A stretch of DNA of 64,000 nt from CAWBVG01 sp963792175 (lineage in GTDB: Bacteria > Acidobacteriota > Vicinamibacteria > Vicinamibacterales > CAVVIG01), in NCBI GenBank assembly GCA_963792175.1, contig CAWBVG010000039.1, forward strand, positions 248,001 through 312,000. The letters are read 5' to 3'. This document shows positions 1 to 8,849 of the stretch, one piece after another. The notes under the pieces are model-generated. The model worked only from the letters and a program-made list of their open reading frames with translations. It did not search any database and had not been told where the DNA came from. The translations under genes were made by a program, and so were the position numbers. Within the stretch, counting starts at the first letter, position 1, and every line of letters starts with the position of its first letter.

Positions 1-1974
1 CGACGATGAGGGATCCGCGGCGGCGGCAGCCGCAGCGGGGACGCGGCGGGCCCGAATCGCCGAAAGCCGGCGAGACGCTGCCCGAAGAGGACGAGATTGC
101 CGCGGCCGCCGCGGCGATGGGCAAGGCGGTCGGCTCGCTCGACGGCCTGAAGACCGCCGATGCGCTGCCGCACGAACTCGAAGCGCTGAATCGGCTGTTG
201 AAGGCGCAAAGCGCGGTGAAGCGCCGCGAGGTGCAGCGCCAGCAGGCGGGGATCGGCGACGGCAACACGAATCGGAACTTCGACCTGTCGGCGCTGTTCG
301 ACAAAGAGCTGCAGAAAGCGCAGCAGACCAACTACGAAACCAAGTCGAGCGCCGAGAGCAAGAGCGATCCGAATCAGAGCGCGCTCGACAAGATCAAGGA
401 TCTCGCGCGGCGACAGGACGAGCTGCTCAAACGGCAGCAGGAGCTGGCGAAGAACCGCGACGCGATGCAGGAGGAGGAGCTGAAGCGCGAGCTGGAGAAG
501 TTGTCGCGCGACCAGGCCGAGCTCCGGCAGCGCGCCGAGGAGCTCGCGCGGCAGATGAACGCTGAGCGGTCCGCCGACTCGAAGCGGCAGGAGAACGCGA
601 AGGACGGCAAGACGCCCTCCAGTCAGAGTGAACAGAGTCAGAACTCGCCGGGCCAGCAGGGTCAGTCCGGCCAGCAGGGACAGTCCGGCCAGCAGGGCGC
701 ATCGGGTCAGGGCGGCGGCGACGCGAGCCAGAAGATGCGTGATGCCGCCGAAGAGATGCGCAATGCCACGAGCGATCTGCGCCGGCAGGATCCGAAGCAG
801 GCGAGCGCGCGCGGCAGCCGCGCGCTCGACAAGCTCCGCGAGACCGCACGTCAGCTCGAAGGCGCGCGGCCCGACGATCGGCGGCGCGCGCTGGGCGAGA
901 TGCAGCTCGAAGCGCGGCAGATGGCGGACGCCGAGCGGCAGATCGCCTCGGAGCTTGGCAAGGCCGGCTCCGGCGAAGCGGGCAAGGACGCCGTGCGTCG
1001 ACTGGCGGGCGAACAGGAGAGGCTGGCGGAGCGCGCGCGCAAGCTTCAAGAGACGCTCAAGCGTCAGGGCTCCGAAGGTTCGAAAGGTTCGAAGGGTTCC
1101 GAGGGTTCGCAAGGTTCCGAGGGTTCACAAGGTTCGGAGCGTTCGCAAGGGTCTCGAGGTGCGCCGCCCGTTCAGACTCAGGCCGCCGTTGACGCGGCCC
1201 GGGAGCTCGAGGGTCAGCGTGTCGCCGAGCGCATGCAGCAGGCGGCCGAGGCGATGCGTGCCGCGACGTCGGACGCGCGGGGCCTTCGCGGTTCGACCGC
1301 GCAGCCGGATACGACGCAGCAGGCGCGTGGGCAGGTAGGAGCGCAGCAGGATCTCGCTCGCGCCCTCGACAAGGTCGCCGACAAGCTCGCCTCGTCGAGC
1401 GGCGCGAAGGACTCCGAGTCGCGCAAGCTCTCCGATCAGCTGGCGCGCGCGCAGGAGCTGCGAGAAGGCTTGCAGCAGCTGGGGCAGATCGGGCAGAACG
1501 GTCGTGGCGGACAGGGCGGCACGCAGGGATCGAGCGCCCGGAAATCGCCCGGCGAATCGGGCGAACCCGGACAGGGTCAGCAGGGCGGAGGCGGCGGCAC
1601 CGGAACAGACCTCGGGAAGTTGCGCGAGGAGTATCAGCGCCGCCTGCAGGAAACCAAGGAGCTCGTCGATCAGCTGCGCCGCGACGATCCCGACCATCGC
1701 TCACGGTGGAGGGGGCTCCACACTCGAGGGCTCGGGCGGCGTGTTCGCCTCGCCGGGCACGGAAGCCTTCAAGCAGGACTTCGCCAAGTGGGAGGACCTC
1801 CGCCGGCAGGCGACGCAGGCGCTCGAGCAGGCCGAGGCGTCGCTGTCGAAAAAGCTTCAGGCCAAGCAGGCGAAGGATCGCCTGGCGGCCGGCACCGACG
1901 ACAACCCGCCGCCGGAATACAAGAAGCAGGTCGACAGCTACTTCAAGGCGATCGCAGGAAAGAAAAAACCCTAA
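1..1974 (+). CDS. DUF4175-like coiled-coil protein, C-terminal part (5' partial)
   Basis: The gene enters from the left edge, so its N-terminus and any membrane segments are missing. What remains is very rich in Gln, Glu, Lys and Arg, with long heptad-like helices (for example RRQDELLKRQQELAKN near base 410) and Gly/Ser/Gln-rich linkers. The composition and the C-terminal end (EYKKQVDSYFKAIAG) resemble the cytoplasmic coiled-coil tail of DUF4175-type membrane proteins found beside vWA genes. The reading frame breaks near 1,700: the upstream frame ends after LVDQLRRDDP and the sensible C-terminus (GVFASPGTEAFKQDF onward) continues in the next frame to the TAA at 1972. The vWA gene follows immediately. 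Function is unknown; a structural role in an envelope complex is only an inference. Confidence 0.6.
1069..1158 (+). repeat. In-frame GGTTC-type minisatellite
   Basis: Nine-base units of the type GGTTCSRAR repeat about nine times inside the coiled-coil gene and encode a Gly-Ser-(Lys/Glu/Gln) linker. A second Gln-Gly-rich repeat (SGQQGQ) lies near 640-720. Both keep the frame, so they probably vary in copy number without breaking the gene. Confidence 0.75.
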
Positions 1975-1977
1975 GTG

Positions 1978-4212
1978 ATGCACTTCGCGTATCCGCTGCC
2001 ATGGTGGCTCGCGGTCTTGCTGGCAGCCGCCATCGCGGCAGCGGCATTCTTCGAGTATCGCCGCCCGCTCGCGCTGCTGACCCGCACGCAGCGTGGCGTT
2101 CTGGCCGGACTCCGGGTGCTGGCCCTCGGTGCGCTCGTCCTGTTTCTGTTCCGGCCCGTCGCGATGCTGCCGCCTTCGGGATCCCGTGACGCGGTCGTGC
2201 CGGTGCTGGTCGACGTGTCGCGCAGCATGCGGCTCGCCGACGCGGACGGCCAGCCTCGGCTGGCGCGGGCGATCGCGCTGCTCAAAACGGAGCTGCTGCC
2301 GGCGTTGTCGTCGCGCTTCGTCACGGAGCTGTACGGCGTCGGCGACGGCCTGGCGCCGGTGCAGATCGATCGGCTCGCCGCTGACGCACGCCGGACCGAT
2401 CTGGCGGGCGCCCTGGCCGCCGTGCGCGAGCGGTATCGCGGCCAGCGGGTTGCGGGGATCGTCGTCCTGTCGGACGGTGGCGACACTGGGGCGGGAGGGG
2501 CAGGAAGGGCAGGAGGGGCAGGGCCTGAAGGAGGCCCTCCCGTGTTCGCGGTCGGCATCGGCTCGCCGGACGGGCCGCACGATCGCGAAGTGCTCGGCGT
2601 CGTGGCCGGCGATCCACGACTCGACCAGTCGTCCGTCGACCTCCACGTCAGCGCCGTCAGCACCGGGTTCGGACGGACGCCGTTCACGCTTCGCGTCCTC
2701 GGCAACGGCCAGCTCCTCGACACCCGGCGCGTCGTGCCGCCGGCTGATGGATCGCCGATCGACGAGCTCTTCACGGTCTCGCCCGATCATTCGGCGGCGA
2801 CCGTCTACACCGCGGAGATCCCGGCCGACGAATCGGAGCCGGTCGTCGAAAACAACGCACGCAGCGTGCTCGTCAGCCCGGCCGGCCGCAAGCGCCGGCT
2901 GCTCGTCATCGAAGGCGCGCCAGGGTTCGAGCACAGCTTCATGACGCGCGCGTGGGCGGCCGACACCGAGCTGGAGGTCGACTCGGTGACGCGCAAGGGC
3001 AAGAACGCCGAGGGCCAGGACACGTTTCTCGTTCAGGCGTCGGCCGGACGCGCGGCCACGCTCACGGTCGGCTTGCCGCCGCGACGCGAGCAGCTCTACG
3101 CGTACGACGGCATCGTCATCGCCAACGTCGAGGCCGATTTCCTGACACGAGCGCAGCTCGCGATGTTGTCCGATTTCGTCGGCGAACGTGGCGGCGGCCT
3201 CCTGGTTCTCGGCGGCCGCTCCTTCGCGCAGCATGGACTGTCCGGCACTCCATTGGAGGAGGTGCTGCCGGTCGAACTGAGCGACCGCCACGGCGGGGCG
3301 GTTCGCGCCTCGCTGACCGGCGACATGCCGGCCCACAACAAGCTGACGCTCACCAGCGACGGCGAAACGCATCCCATCATGCGGATCGGCTCGTCGATCG
3401 GCGACACGCGCAAGATCTGGTCGAGTCTTCCCGCGCTCGCGGCGAGCGCGCCGCTCGGCGCGGCTCGCCCGGGTGCGACCGTGCTGGCGGTGACGACGGC
3501 GCCGGGCGGAGGGGTCTATCCGGTTGTCGCGGTCCAGCGATACGGGCAGGGGCGTTCGATGGTGTTCGCGGGCGAAGCCTCGTGGCGCTGGAAGATGCTG
3601 GTCGCCTCGTCGAACCGATCGTATGAATTCTTCTGGCGGCAGGCGGCGAGGTGGCTCACCGCGACGGCGCCGGATCCGGTGGCGATTACCGTGCCCGAAG
3701 CGCCTGAACCGGGCGACGCCATCTCAATCGACGTCGACGCTCGCGATGCCGCCTACGCGCCGGTGCCGGACGCGTCGGTCGAGTTGACGCTCACCGCACC
3801 CGGCGGCGACGCCACGCCGATCAAGCTTCGCCACGCGGACGCGGCCGGTGGCCGGTTCACCGCCGCGGTGCGGCCGGACCGGGCCGGCCTGTATCGTCTG
3901 CACGCCGACGCCCGCCGTGGTTCGAGCCCGCTCGGCAGCGCCGACCACTGGATGTACGTCGGCGGCGCGGATCGCGAGTTCGCCGACCCGCGGCTGAACG
4001 AAGGATTTCTCCGCCGTATCGCGCGCACGTCCGGCGGCCGTTACGTCCGGGCCTCCGAGGCCGCACAGGTGGCGTCGTTCCTGCAGGCGACCCAGCCGAT
4101 GGCCGAGACGCCGGAGTATCGCGACCTGTGGCACGAGCCGTGGGCGTTCGCGCTGATCGTGCTGCTGTTGTCGGCGGAGTGGATCCTGCGGCGGCGCTGG
4201 GGACTCCGATGA
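1978..4212 (+). CDS. vWA and GATase-like membrane protein (Bat-type)
   Basis: A protein of about 744 residues. Two N-terminal membrane segments (about residues 8-25 and 45-63) precede a von Willebrand factor A domain with the MIDAS motif DVSRSMR and the later strand IVVLSDGGD. The central part resembles a class-I glutamine-amidotransferase fold (RLLVIEGAPGFEHSF, GGGLLVLGGRSFAQHG) without an obvious catalytic Cys. A last membrane helix closes the protein (WAFALIVLLLSAEWIL). This architecture is common beside MoxR/DUF58 genes in Acidobacteria and Planctomycetes, where it is thought to act in envelope or aerotolerance complexes. GTG 1975 lies just before ATG 1978; either could start, directly after the stop of the coiled-coil gene. 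The stop overlaps the next start (ATGA). The function is inferred from the family only. Confidence 0.8.
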   Translation: MHFAYPLPWWLAVLLAAAIAAAAFFEYRRPLALLTRTQRGVLAGLRVLALGALVLFLFRPVAMLPPSGSRDAVVPVLVDVSRSMRLADADGQPRLARAIALLKTELLPALSSRFVTELYGVGDGLAPVQIDRLAADARRTDLAGALAAVRERYRGQRVAGIVVLSDGGDTGAGGAGRAGGAGPEGGPPVFAVGIGSPDGPHDREVLGVVAGDPRLDQSSVDLHVSAVSTGFGRTPFTLRVLGNGQLLDTRRVVPPADGSPIDELFTVSPDHSAATVYTAEIPADESEPVVENNARSVLVSPAGRKRRLLVIEGAPGFEHSFMTRAWAADTELEVDSVTRKGKNAEGQDTFLVQASAGRAATLTVGLPPRREQLYAYDGIVIANVEADFLTRAQLAMLSDFVGERGGGLLVLGGRSFAQHGLSGTPLEEVLPVELSDRHGGAVRASLTGDMPAHNKLTLTSDGETHPIMRIGSSIGDTRKIWSSLPALAASAPLGAARPGATVLAVTTAPGGGVYPVVAVQRYGQGRSMVFAGEASWRWKMLVASSNRSYEFFWRQAARWLTATAPDPVAITVPEAPEPGDAISIDVDARDAAYAPVPDASVELTLTAPGGDATPIKLRHADAAGGRFTAAVRPDRAGLYRLHADARRGSSPLGSADHWMYVGGADREFADPRLNEGFLRRIARTSGGRYVRASEAAQVASFLQATQPMAETPEYRDLWHEPWAFALIVLLLSAEWILRRRWGLR
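2488..2523 (+). repeat. In-frame G-rich repeat inside the vWA domain
   Basis: A run of GGGGCAGGA-like units sits directly after the vWA strand that ends SDGGD and encodes a Gly-Ala loop. The tract looks like the G-rich intergenic repeats elsewhere in the window but keeps the frame. Confidence 0.65.
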
Positions 4213-5241
4213 TCCGCCTTCGCGGCTTCGCCGCTTCGGCGAGACAGGTTGGCCGTCGCGGCTGCGCCGCGCTGGCGCGTCAGTGGCCTGGAGCGGTCAT
4301 CTTCTTGGCGTCGATAGCGGCGGTTCCGGCGTTCGCGGGCGACAAATACGCCGTGGTCATCAGCGGCGCTTCCGGCGGGGACGTGTACGCGCAGAAGTAC
4401 CAGACGTGGCGCGTCACCTTCACCCACCTGCTCCACGAGAAGTTCGGCTACGACAACGACCGGCTGATCGTGCTGGCCGAGTCCGAGAGCGAAGGCGTAC
4501 AGAAGGCGACGCGCGAGCATGTGCAGCAGGTGTTCGCCGAGCTGCGCAAGAAGCTCACGAAAGAGGATCAGTTGCTCGTCTTCCTCATCGGACACGGCAC
4601 GACGTCCGACGGCGAGGACGGGAAATTCAACCTGGTCGGACCGGATCTGAGCGCGTCGGGGTGGGCGGATCTCCTCAAGCCCCTGCCCGGCCGCGTCGTC
4701 TTCATCAACACGACGTCAGCGAGCTTTCCATTTCTCCGCAAGCTGGCCGCGCGCGGCCGCGTGGTGATGACGGCCACCGATTCGTCGGCGCAGCAGTTCG
4801 AGACGGTCTTTCCGGAATTCTTCCTGAAGGCGTTCGACGACGGCGGCGCCGATCTCGACAAGAGCGGCCGCGTCTCGCTGTGGGAGGCCTTCACCTTCGC
4901 CAGCGCCGGGGTCCGCGGCTGGTTCGAGCAGAAGGGGCAGCTGCCCACCGAGCGGCCGCTTCTGGACGACACGGGCGCCGGCATCGGCCGCGAGGCGCAG
5001 AATCCCGGCGTCGACGGCGCGCTCGCGCGCGTCACCTATCTGGCGCCCGACGTCGGTGCTGACGTTGCCCAGCGACGCCGGCCAGGCCGTGCTCGTCAAA
5101 CGGCGTGCGGATCTCGAGCGGCAGGTGGAAGAGCTGAAGGCGCGGAAGGAAACGACGCCGCCGGATCAGTACGACGCCGAGCTCGAGAAGCTGCTGGTCG
5201 AAATCGCCCGCATCTCGCAGCAGCTGCGCGCGAAGTCCTGA
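4209..5241 (+). CDS. Caspase-fold (C13/C14-like) protein, catalytic Cys absent
   Basis: A signal peptide or membrane anchor (about residues 25-43) is followed by a legumain/caspase-like fold. It shows the first core strand KYAVVISGASGG, the His-Gly motif LLVFLIGHGTTSDG (His129) and the strand that should carry the nucleophile, GRVVFINTTSASF. In active C13/C14 peptidases a Cys sits near that last position, but here it reads Thr-Thr-Ser and the mature part has no Cys at all. An EF-hand-like segment (DLDKSGRVSLWE) follows. The frame breaks near 5,055; the C-terminal helix (RRADLERQVEELKARKE) continues in another frame to the TGA at 5239. The gene is coupled to the vWA gene by an ATGA overlap, so it probably belongs to the same complex as a non-catalytic partner. 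Confidence 0.72.
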
Positions 5242-5341
5242 ACAGAGTGGACGGAGAGAACGGGATCACCACGGAGAAACGGAGCAACGGAGGTCGAACG
5301 GGAGCGAGGTTCGACGGGCGTCGCGCAGCGACGCGGCGCGA

Positions 5342-5409
5342 ACGGATCGGATCGTGAAAACGAGCACGCACAAAGATCCCGGCGTGTTCGTTTTCACAAT
5401 CCGATCCGT
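5342..5409. repeat. 27-bp arm central palindrome
   Basis: The left arm 5342-5368 and the right arm 5383-5409 match at 25 of 27 positions, with a 14-nt loop. Each arm contains ACGGATCGGAT and GTGAAAACGA. The structure is symmetric, so it could act on transcripts from either side. Confidence 0.85.
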
Positions 5410-5417
5410 CCGCGCTC

Positions 5418-5440
5418 GTCGGCCTGCAAAGCAGGCCGAC
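5418..5440. terminator. Perfect 10-bp hairpin, possible bidirectional terminator
   Basis: GTCGGCCTGC (5418-5427), loop AAA, then GCAGGCCGAC (5431-5440) form a perfect GC-rich stem between two convergent genes. There is no clear U-tract on either side, so the terminator role is inferred from position. Confidence 0.5.
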
Positions 5441-5521
5441 CCGTCGAACCGCGTCACTCCGTTCAATCTCCGTTTCTCCGCTGCTCTGTGTGATCCCGTT
5501 CGCTCCGTCATCTCCGTTGTC

Positions 5522-6199
5522 TCAGGCCCAGCGGTCGTAGTCCGCCGACGCCCACCGATCCCGCTCGGGCTTCTTGAACACGAAGATGCCAATCAGCCCC
5601 ATCACGAACCCCGCGACGTGCGCGGCGAAGGCGACGCCGCCGCTGCCGTGCGACGCGGCCGTCATCGCAATCGTCCCGGCGCTGAAAATCTGCATCAGGA
5701 ACCAGAAGCCGAGCAGGACGACCGCCGGCAGCTCGACGATCTGCAGCCAGATGAAGGGGATCAGCGTCAGCACGCGCGACTGGGGATACAGGACGAAGTA
5801 GGCGCCCATCACCCCGGCGATCGCGCCGCTGGCGCCGATCGTCGGCAGCATCGAGTTCGGGTCCATCGCCACCTGGCCGAGCGAGGCAGCCATGCCGCAG
5901 AGGAGGTAGAAGATGATGAACCGGCCGTGGCCGACGCGGTCCTCGACGTTGTCGCCGAAAATCCACAGGTACCACATGTTGCCGATCACGTGCGACCAGC
6001 TGCCGTGCAGAAACATCGACGTGATCAGCGTCGGCCAGGACAGGTAGGCCGGCACCACGCCGTACACGGTCAGGAAATCGTTCAGCTGTTCGTGCGGCAG
6101 CGTCAGCTCGAACAGCCACGCCAGCGCGTTGAGCACGATGATGGTGACGGTGATGTAGGGAGTCGTCCGGGACGGGATGACGTCCCGAAGCGGGATCAT
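5522..6199 (-). CDS. Rhomboid-family intramembrane serine protease
   Basis: The 225-residue protein has about six membrane helices. It carries the rhomboid signatures: FLHGSWSHVIGNMWYLWIFG in the loop after helix 1, the catalytic Ser124 in GASGAIAGV, and the catalytic His194 in FAAHVAGF. Rhomboids cleave transmembrane helices of client proteins within the bilayer; no substrate can be named here. The gene is monocistronic, converges with the caspase-fold gene, and reads without frame change from ATG 6199. The C-terminus ends in a short charged cytoplasmic tail. Identification is confident because both catalytic motifs and the family length are present. Confidence 0.93.
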   Translation of the reverse strand: MIPLRDVIPSRTTPYITVTIIVLNALAWLFELTLPHEQLNDFLTVYGVVPAYLSWPTLITSMFLHGSWSHVIGNMWYLWIFGDNVEDRVGHGRFIIFYLLCGMAASLGQVAMDPNSMLPTIGASGAIAGVMGAYFVLYPQSRVLTLIPFIWLQIVELPAVVLLGFWFLMQIFSAGTIAMTAASHGSGGVAFAAHVAGFVMGLIGIFVFKKPERDRWASADYDRWA

Positions 6200-6265
6200 T
6201 TCAGCATTCTATGTTCGACGCGCGCTCGTCGCAATTTGTGAGGTCTCAGAACGAAGGGGACTCCG

Positions 6266-6808
6266 TCAGCGCGGTTCTGGCACAGGCACGCCCGGCTTCA
6301 CATCCACATTGTGATAGACAACGATTTTCCATTCGCCGCCGTCTTTTTTCAGGACTTGCAACAGACGAGTACGAAGCCGCCCATTCGCGTCCACCTGTGT
6401 GCCCGGGGGCGGTCCGGCTTTCGAAAACCCCGAGACCCACGTCAGTGTTTCTGCGATCGCCACGTCAGGTCGGATGAACCTGAGGGAAACAATGTCCTGT
6501 TTCAGCGAGGTTCCGCGGAATTCGCCTTTGAAAATAGCTTCGTGACGGTCTCGAAACTCCTGATGTCCCGTGAAGAACATCCCGCGGATATTCGTGAAGG
6601 TACCATCCGCCGCGAAGTGGCTCGAGTAGCCGTCGGTATCACCTTTGTTCCATGTCGTGACTTCACTGTCGAGAATCTGGCGAATCGCGGTCTCATCGGG
6701 ATTGTTTTGGGCACGGATGGCGCCCACGGACAACACCACGAGAATGGCCGCAACAGTGACCGCTGCGCGCTTGACACGTCTGTCGCGCATTCTCAGAAGC
6801 ATTTCCAT
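6266..6808 (-). CDS. Secreted DUF4440/SgcJ-like NTF2-fold protein
   Basis: A signal peptide (hydrophobic run AAVTVAAILVVLSVGAI, ending near residue 33) is followed by an NTF2-like domain typical of the SgcJ/EcaC/DUF4440 family: DETAIRQILDSEVTTWNKGD, then FAADGTFTNIRG and the final strand EWKIVVYHNVDV. Proteins of this fold bind small ligands or act as light enzymes, and most members have no known reaction. The start at 6808 has a Shine-Dalgarno GGAGG at 6815-6819 on the coding strand. The gene stands alone between the rhomboid gene and a Tat-exported protein on the same strand. Confidence 0.85.
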   Translation of the reverse strand: MEMLLRMRDRRVKRAAVTVAAILVVLSVGAIRAQNNPDETAIRQILDSEVTTWNKGDTDGYSSHFAADGTFTNIRGMFFTGHQEFRDRHEAIFKGEFRGTSLKQDIVSLRFIRPDVAIAETLTWVSGFSKAGPPPGTQVDANGRLRTRLLQVLKKDGGEWKIVVYHNVDVKPGVPVPEPR

Positions 6809-6938
6809 TCTTGTCCTCCGATGTGACGCTTCCTGTTGTCGACGGTCACAGAACTACGCCTCGAGGCCGTACGGAATATCGTGGAGCCCAACTGCCGCGC
6901 GGGCCGACTGCTCGTGCAGGTCCGCGCGGCGGCCAGGG

Positions 6939-7649
6939 TTACTGACGGTTGTACCTGATACCAGCCTCCTGCGCTTTTTCGATCGCGATCACCATCGCAG
7001 GCACGATCGTCACGCCCGGCAGCAGGTTGGCGCGCAGCTCTTTCTCGATGTCCTGGGCCTTCCCCTTGCCCCTGGCTTCGAGCTCCAGGCACCAGATGCC
7101 GAGCGCGTTCGCGCACAGGATGAACTTGGTGCCCATCTTCTGCAGGTTCTCGATGCCCAGCGCCGGCATCGCGTCGGCCAGCGCCGGGATCATCGGCGAG
7201 TCGATGGATTGCATCAACAAGTGCAGATCCTTGGTCGTCGGCCGGTTGAACACGTTCCGCGTGTATGCCTTTCCCTCTGCGTCCTTGAGTCCGGTGTAGA
7301 CGCCGAGGTTGTACTTGGCCCACATGGCATCGTTGAATGCCAGCGGAATGCTCGCCTGGTTGCCCGCGCTGTAGAAGGTCCCAACGGCGCCGACCTCGCC
7401 GGGCGCCGTCTTGTAGACCGTCGAGTAGGTGTTCAGGTAATTCAGGATGTGCAGCAGGCCATAACCGTTCTTGTGCTGCGGAAAATCGAACAGGCACCGA
7501 TGACTGCCTTTGACCTCCTTGATCCAGTCATCCGGCCCCGATTCCCAGGCAGCGGCGCGCATCCCGGACATCGAGAGGCCCGCCGCAGCGGCTGATCCCA
7601 ACACCCCACCGAGAAAACGGCGACGACGGATCGTTGATTCTGCACTCAT
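6939..7649 (-). CDS. Tat-exported DsrE-like protein
   Basis: The start at 7649 is supported by an AGGAG upstream; a longer reading to 7715 adds only low-quality residues. The N-terminus carries a twin-arginine signal (RRRRFLGGVLGSAAAAGLS), so the protein is probably folded before export. The mature part contains a region typical of DsrE/DsrF-like folds: LHILNYLNTYSTVY, then LQKMGTKFILCANALGIWC and LLPGVTIVPAMVIAIEKAQE at the end. The Cys in FILCANALG aligns with the position of the sulfur-relay Cys in DsrE proteins, but exported members of this kind have unknown roles. It may form part of a redox or sulfur pathway; nothing nearby supports a specific substrate. Confidence 0.75.
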   Translation of the reverse strand: MSAESTIRRRRFLGGVLGSAAAAGLSMSGMRAAAWESGPDDWIKEVKGSHRCLFDFPQHKNGYGLLHILNYLNTYSTVYKTAPGEVGAVGTFYSAGNQASIPLAFNDAMWAKYNLGVYTGLKDAEGKAYTRNVFNRPTTKDLHLLMQSIDSPMIPALADAMPALGIENLQKMGTKFILCANALGIWCLELEARGKGKAQDIEKELRANLLPGVTIVPAMVIAIEKAQEAGIRYNRQ

Positions 7650-7807
7650 GGACAAACTCCTTTTGCTTTCGCGTTCATGGGCGCCAGTGTGCAGGAGCCG
7701 GCGCCGGCTGACCATGCCTGCGCGGTTGAAGTTCTTGCCCGTTCGTCCGGCGGGGCTAGAATGCTTTGCACAGGCGCCGCGAAACTTTGCCGGGCGTCCG
7801 GAGGGAG

Positions 7808-8788
7808 ATGGACGCGTTCTCAGAAGTGTTGAGCGGCGTTCGGCTGAAGGGCGCGATGTTCTTCAGCGCGGAGTTCTCCGCCCCGTGGCGGCTCTCGACG
7901 CCCCACTGCCGCCTGCTGGCGCCGACGCTGTCGCCCGGCGCGCCGCACCTGCTGATCTATCACTTCGTCGTGGAGGGTTCGGCGCGGGCCGGTCTCGAAG
8001 GCGGGCCTGACGTCGAGCTGTCGGCGGGCGATATCGTGGTCTTTCCGCACGGGGATCCGCACCGGTTGAGCGCTGGTTCCGGAGCCACCGACATCGAGAG
8101 CGCCGCGGTCCTCCGGAAGATCGCGATGCGGGATCTCTCGCCGATGCAGGCGGGCGGCGGCGGCGCCACGACGCGGTTCGTGTGCGGGTATTTGACGTGT
8201 GACCCGCTGCTCTGCGGCCCGATTCTCGAGAGCCTGCCGCCGATGCTGACGGTGAACGTCCGGACCGATCGCGCGGGCCACTGGCTCGAGCAGTCGATCC
8301 TGCACCTGGCGGAGGAGGCCGCCTCGGACCGCGCGGGCAGCGAGGCGATGCTCGCCAAGCTGTCGGAGGCGCTGTTCGTCGACACGCTGCGGCGATACGT
8401 CACCGGTCTTCCTCATCCAACGACCGGGTGGCTTGCCGGCGCGCGCGACCCGGTCGTGGGCCGGAGCCTCGCGCTGCTGCACAAACGCCCGAGCCACCCG
8501 TGGACGATCGCCGAGCTCGCGGAAGAAGTCGGTCTATCGCGCTCCGCGCTGGTGGACCGCTTCACCCGATATCTCTCAGAGCCGCCGATGGCGTACTTGA
8601 CCGGATGGCGGCTGCGGCTGGCTGCCGAGGCGTTGACGTCGACGCCGAAGGGAGTGGCGGACATCGCGGCCGATGTCGGCTACGACTCCGAAGCGGCGTT
8701 CAATCGCGCGTTCAAACGCGTATTCGGCGTGCCGCCGGCGCGCTACCGGCGCAACAGCCGGGATCCGGTGGCCTCGCCAGGATCTTAG
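7808..8788 (+). CDS. AraC-family transcriptional regulator with cupin sensor
   Basis: About 326 residues from ATG 7808, which follows GGAGGGAG; an earlier start at 7766 is possible. The N-terminal half is the AraC-type cupin (Cupin_6), seen in LSAGDIVVFPHGDPHRLS. The C-terminal half has two helix-turn-helix units: WTIAELAEEVGLSRSALVDR and VADIAADVGYDSEAAFNRAF, with the AraC tail FGVPPARYRR. The family binds a small ligand in the cupin and activates an adjacent gene. It is transcribed away from the DsrE-like gene and toward the convergent amidohydrolase gene. Its target may be the divergent DsrE-like gene; the 7650-7807 gap would hold the shared promoter. Confidence 0.92.
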   Translation: MDAFSEVLSGVRLKGAMFFSAEFSAPWRLSTPHCRLLAPTLSPGAPHLLIYHFVVEGSARAGLEGGPDVELSAGDIVVFPHGDPHRLSAGSGATDIESAAVLRKIAMRDLSPMQAGGGGATTRFVCGYLTCDPLLCGPILESLPPMLTVNVRTDRAGHWLEQSILHLAEEAASDRAGSEAMLAKLSEALFVDTLRRYVTGLPHPTTGWLAGARDPVVGRSLALLHKRPSHPWTIAELAEEVGLSRSALVDRFTRYLSEPPMAYLTGWRLRLAAEALTSTPKGVADIAADVGYDSEAAFNRAFKRVFGVPPARYRRNSRDPVASPGS

Positions 8789-8849
8789 AGGGCACCGACA
8801 CGCGCCTCGGCCCGTACGAAACTCTGTTCAGGCTGACGTACGGCACGCC

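Larger units (their letters stand above)
5246..5520. repeat. Large nested inverted repeat between convergent genes
   Basis: The whole gap between the caspase-fold gene and the rhomboid gene is an imperfect inverted repeat. The left arm contains ACGGAGAGAACGGGATCACC and AAACGGAGCAACGGAG. The right arm reads the same motifs on the other strand (CTCCGTTTCTCCGCTGCTCT, GATCCCGTTCGCTCCGT). The middle holds two stronger hairpins listed separately. ACGGAG-type repeats resemble intergenic elements I know from other Acidobacteria and Planctomycetes. Confidence 0.85.

Noticed and set aside
1057..3372. Long open frame on the minus strand (771 codons)
   Set aside because: It is antisense to the coiled-coil and vWA genes and has no domain; long empty frames are expected in GC-rich coding DNA.
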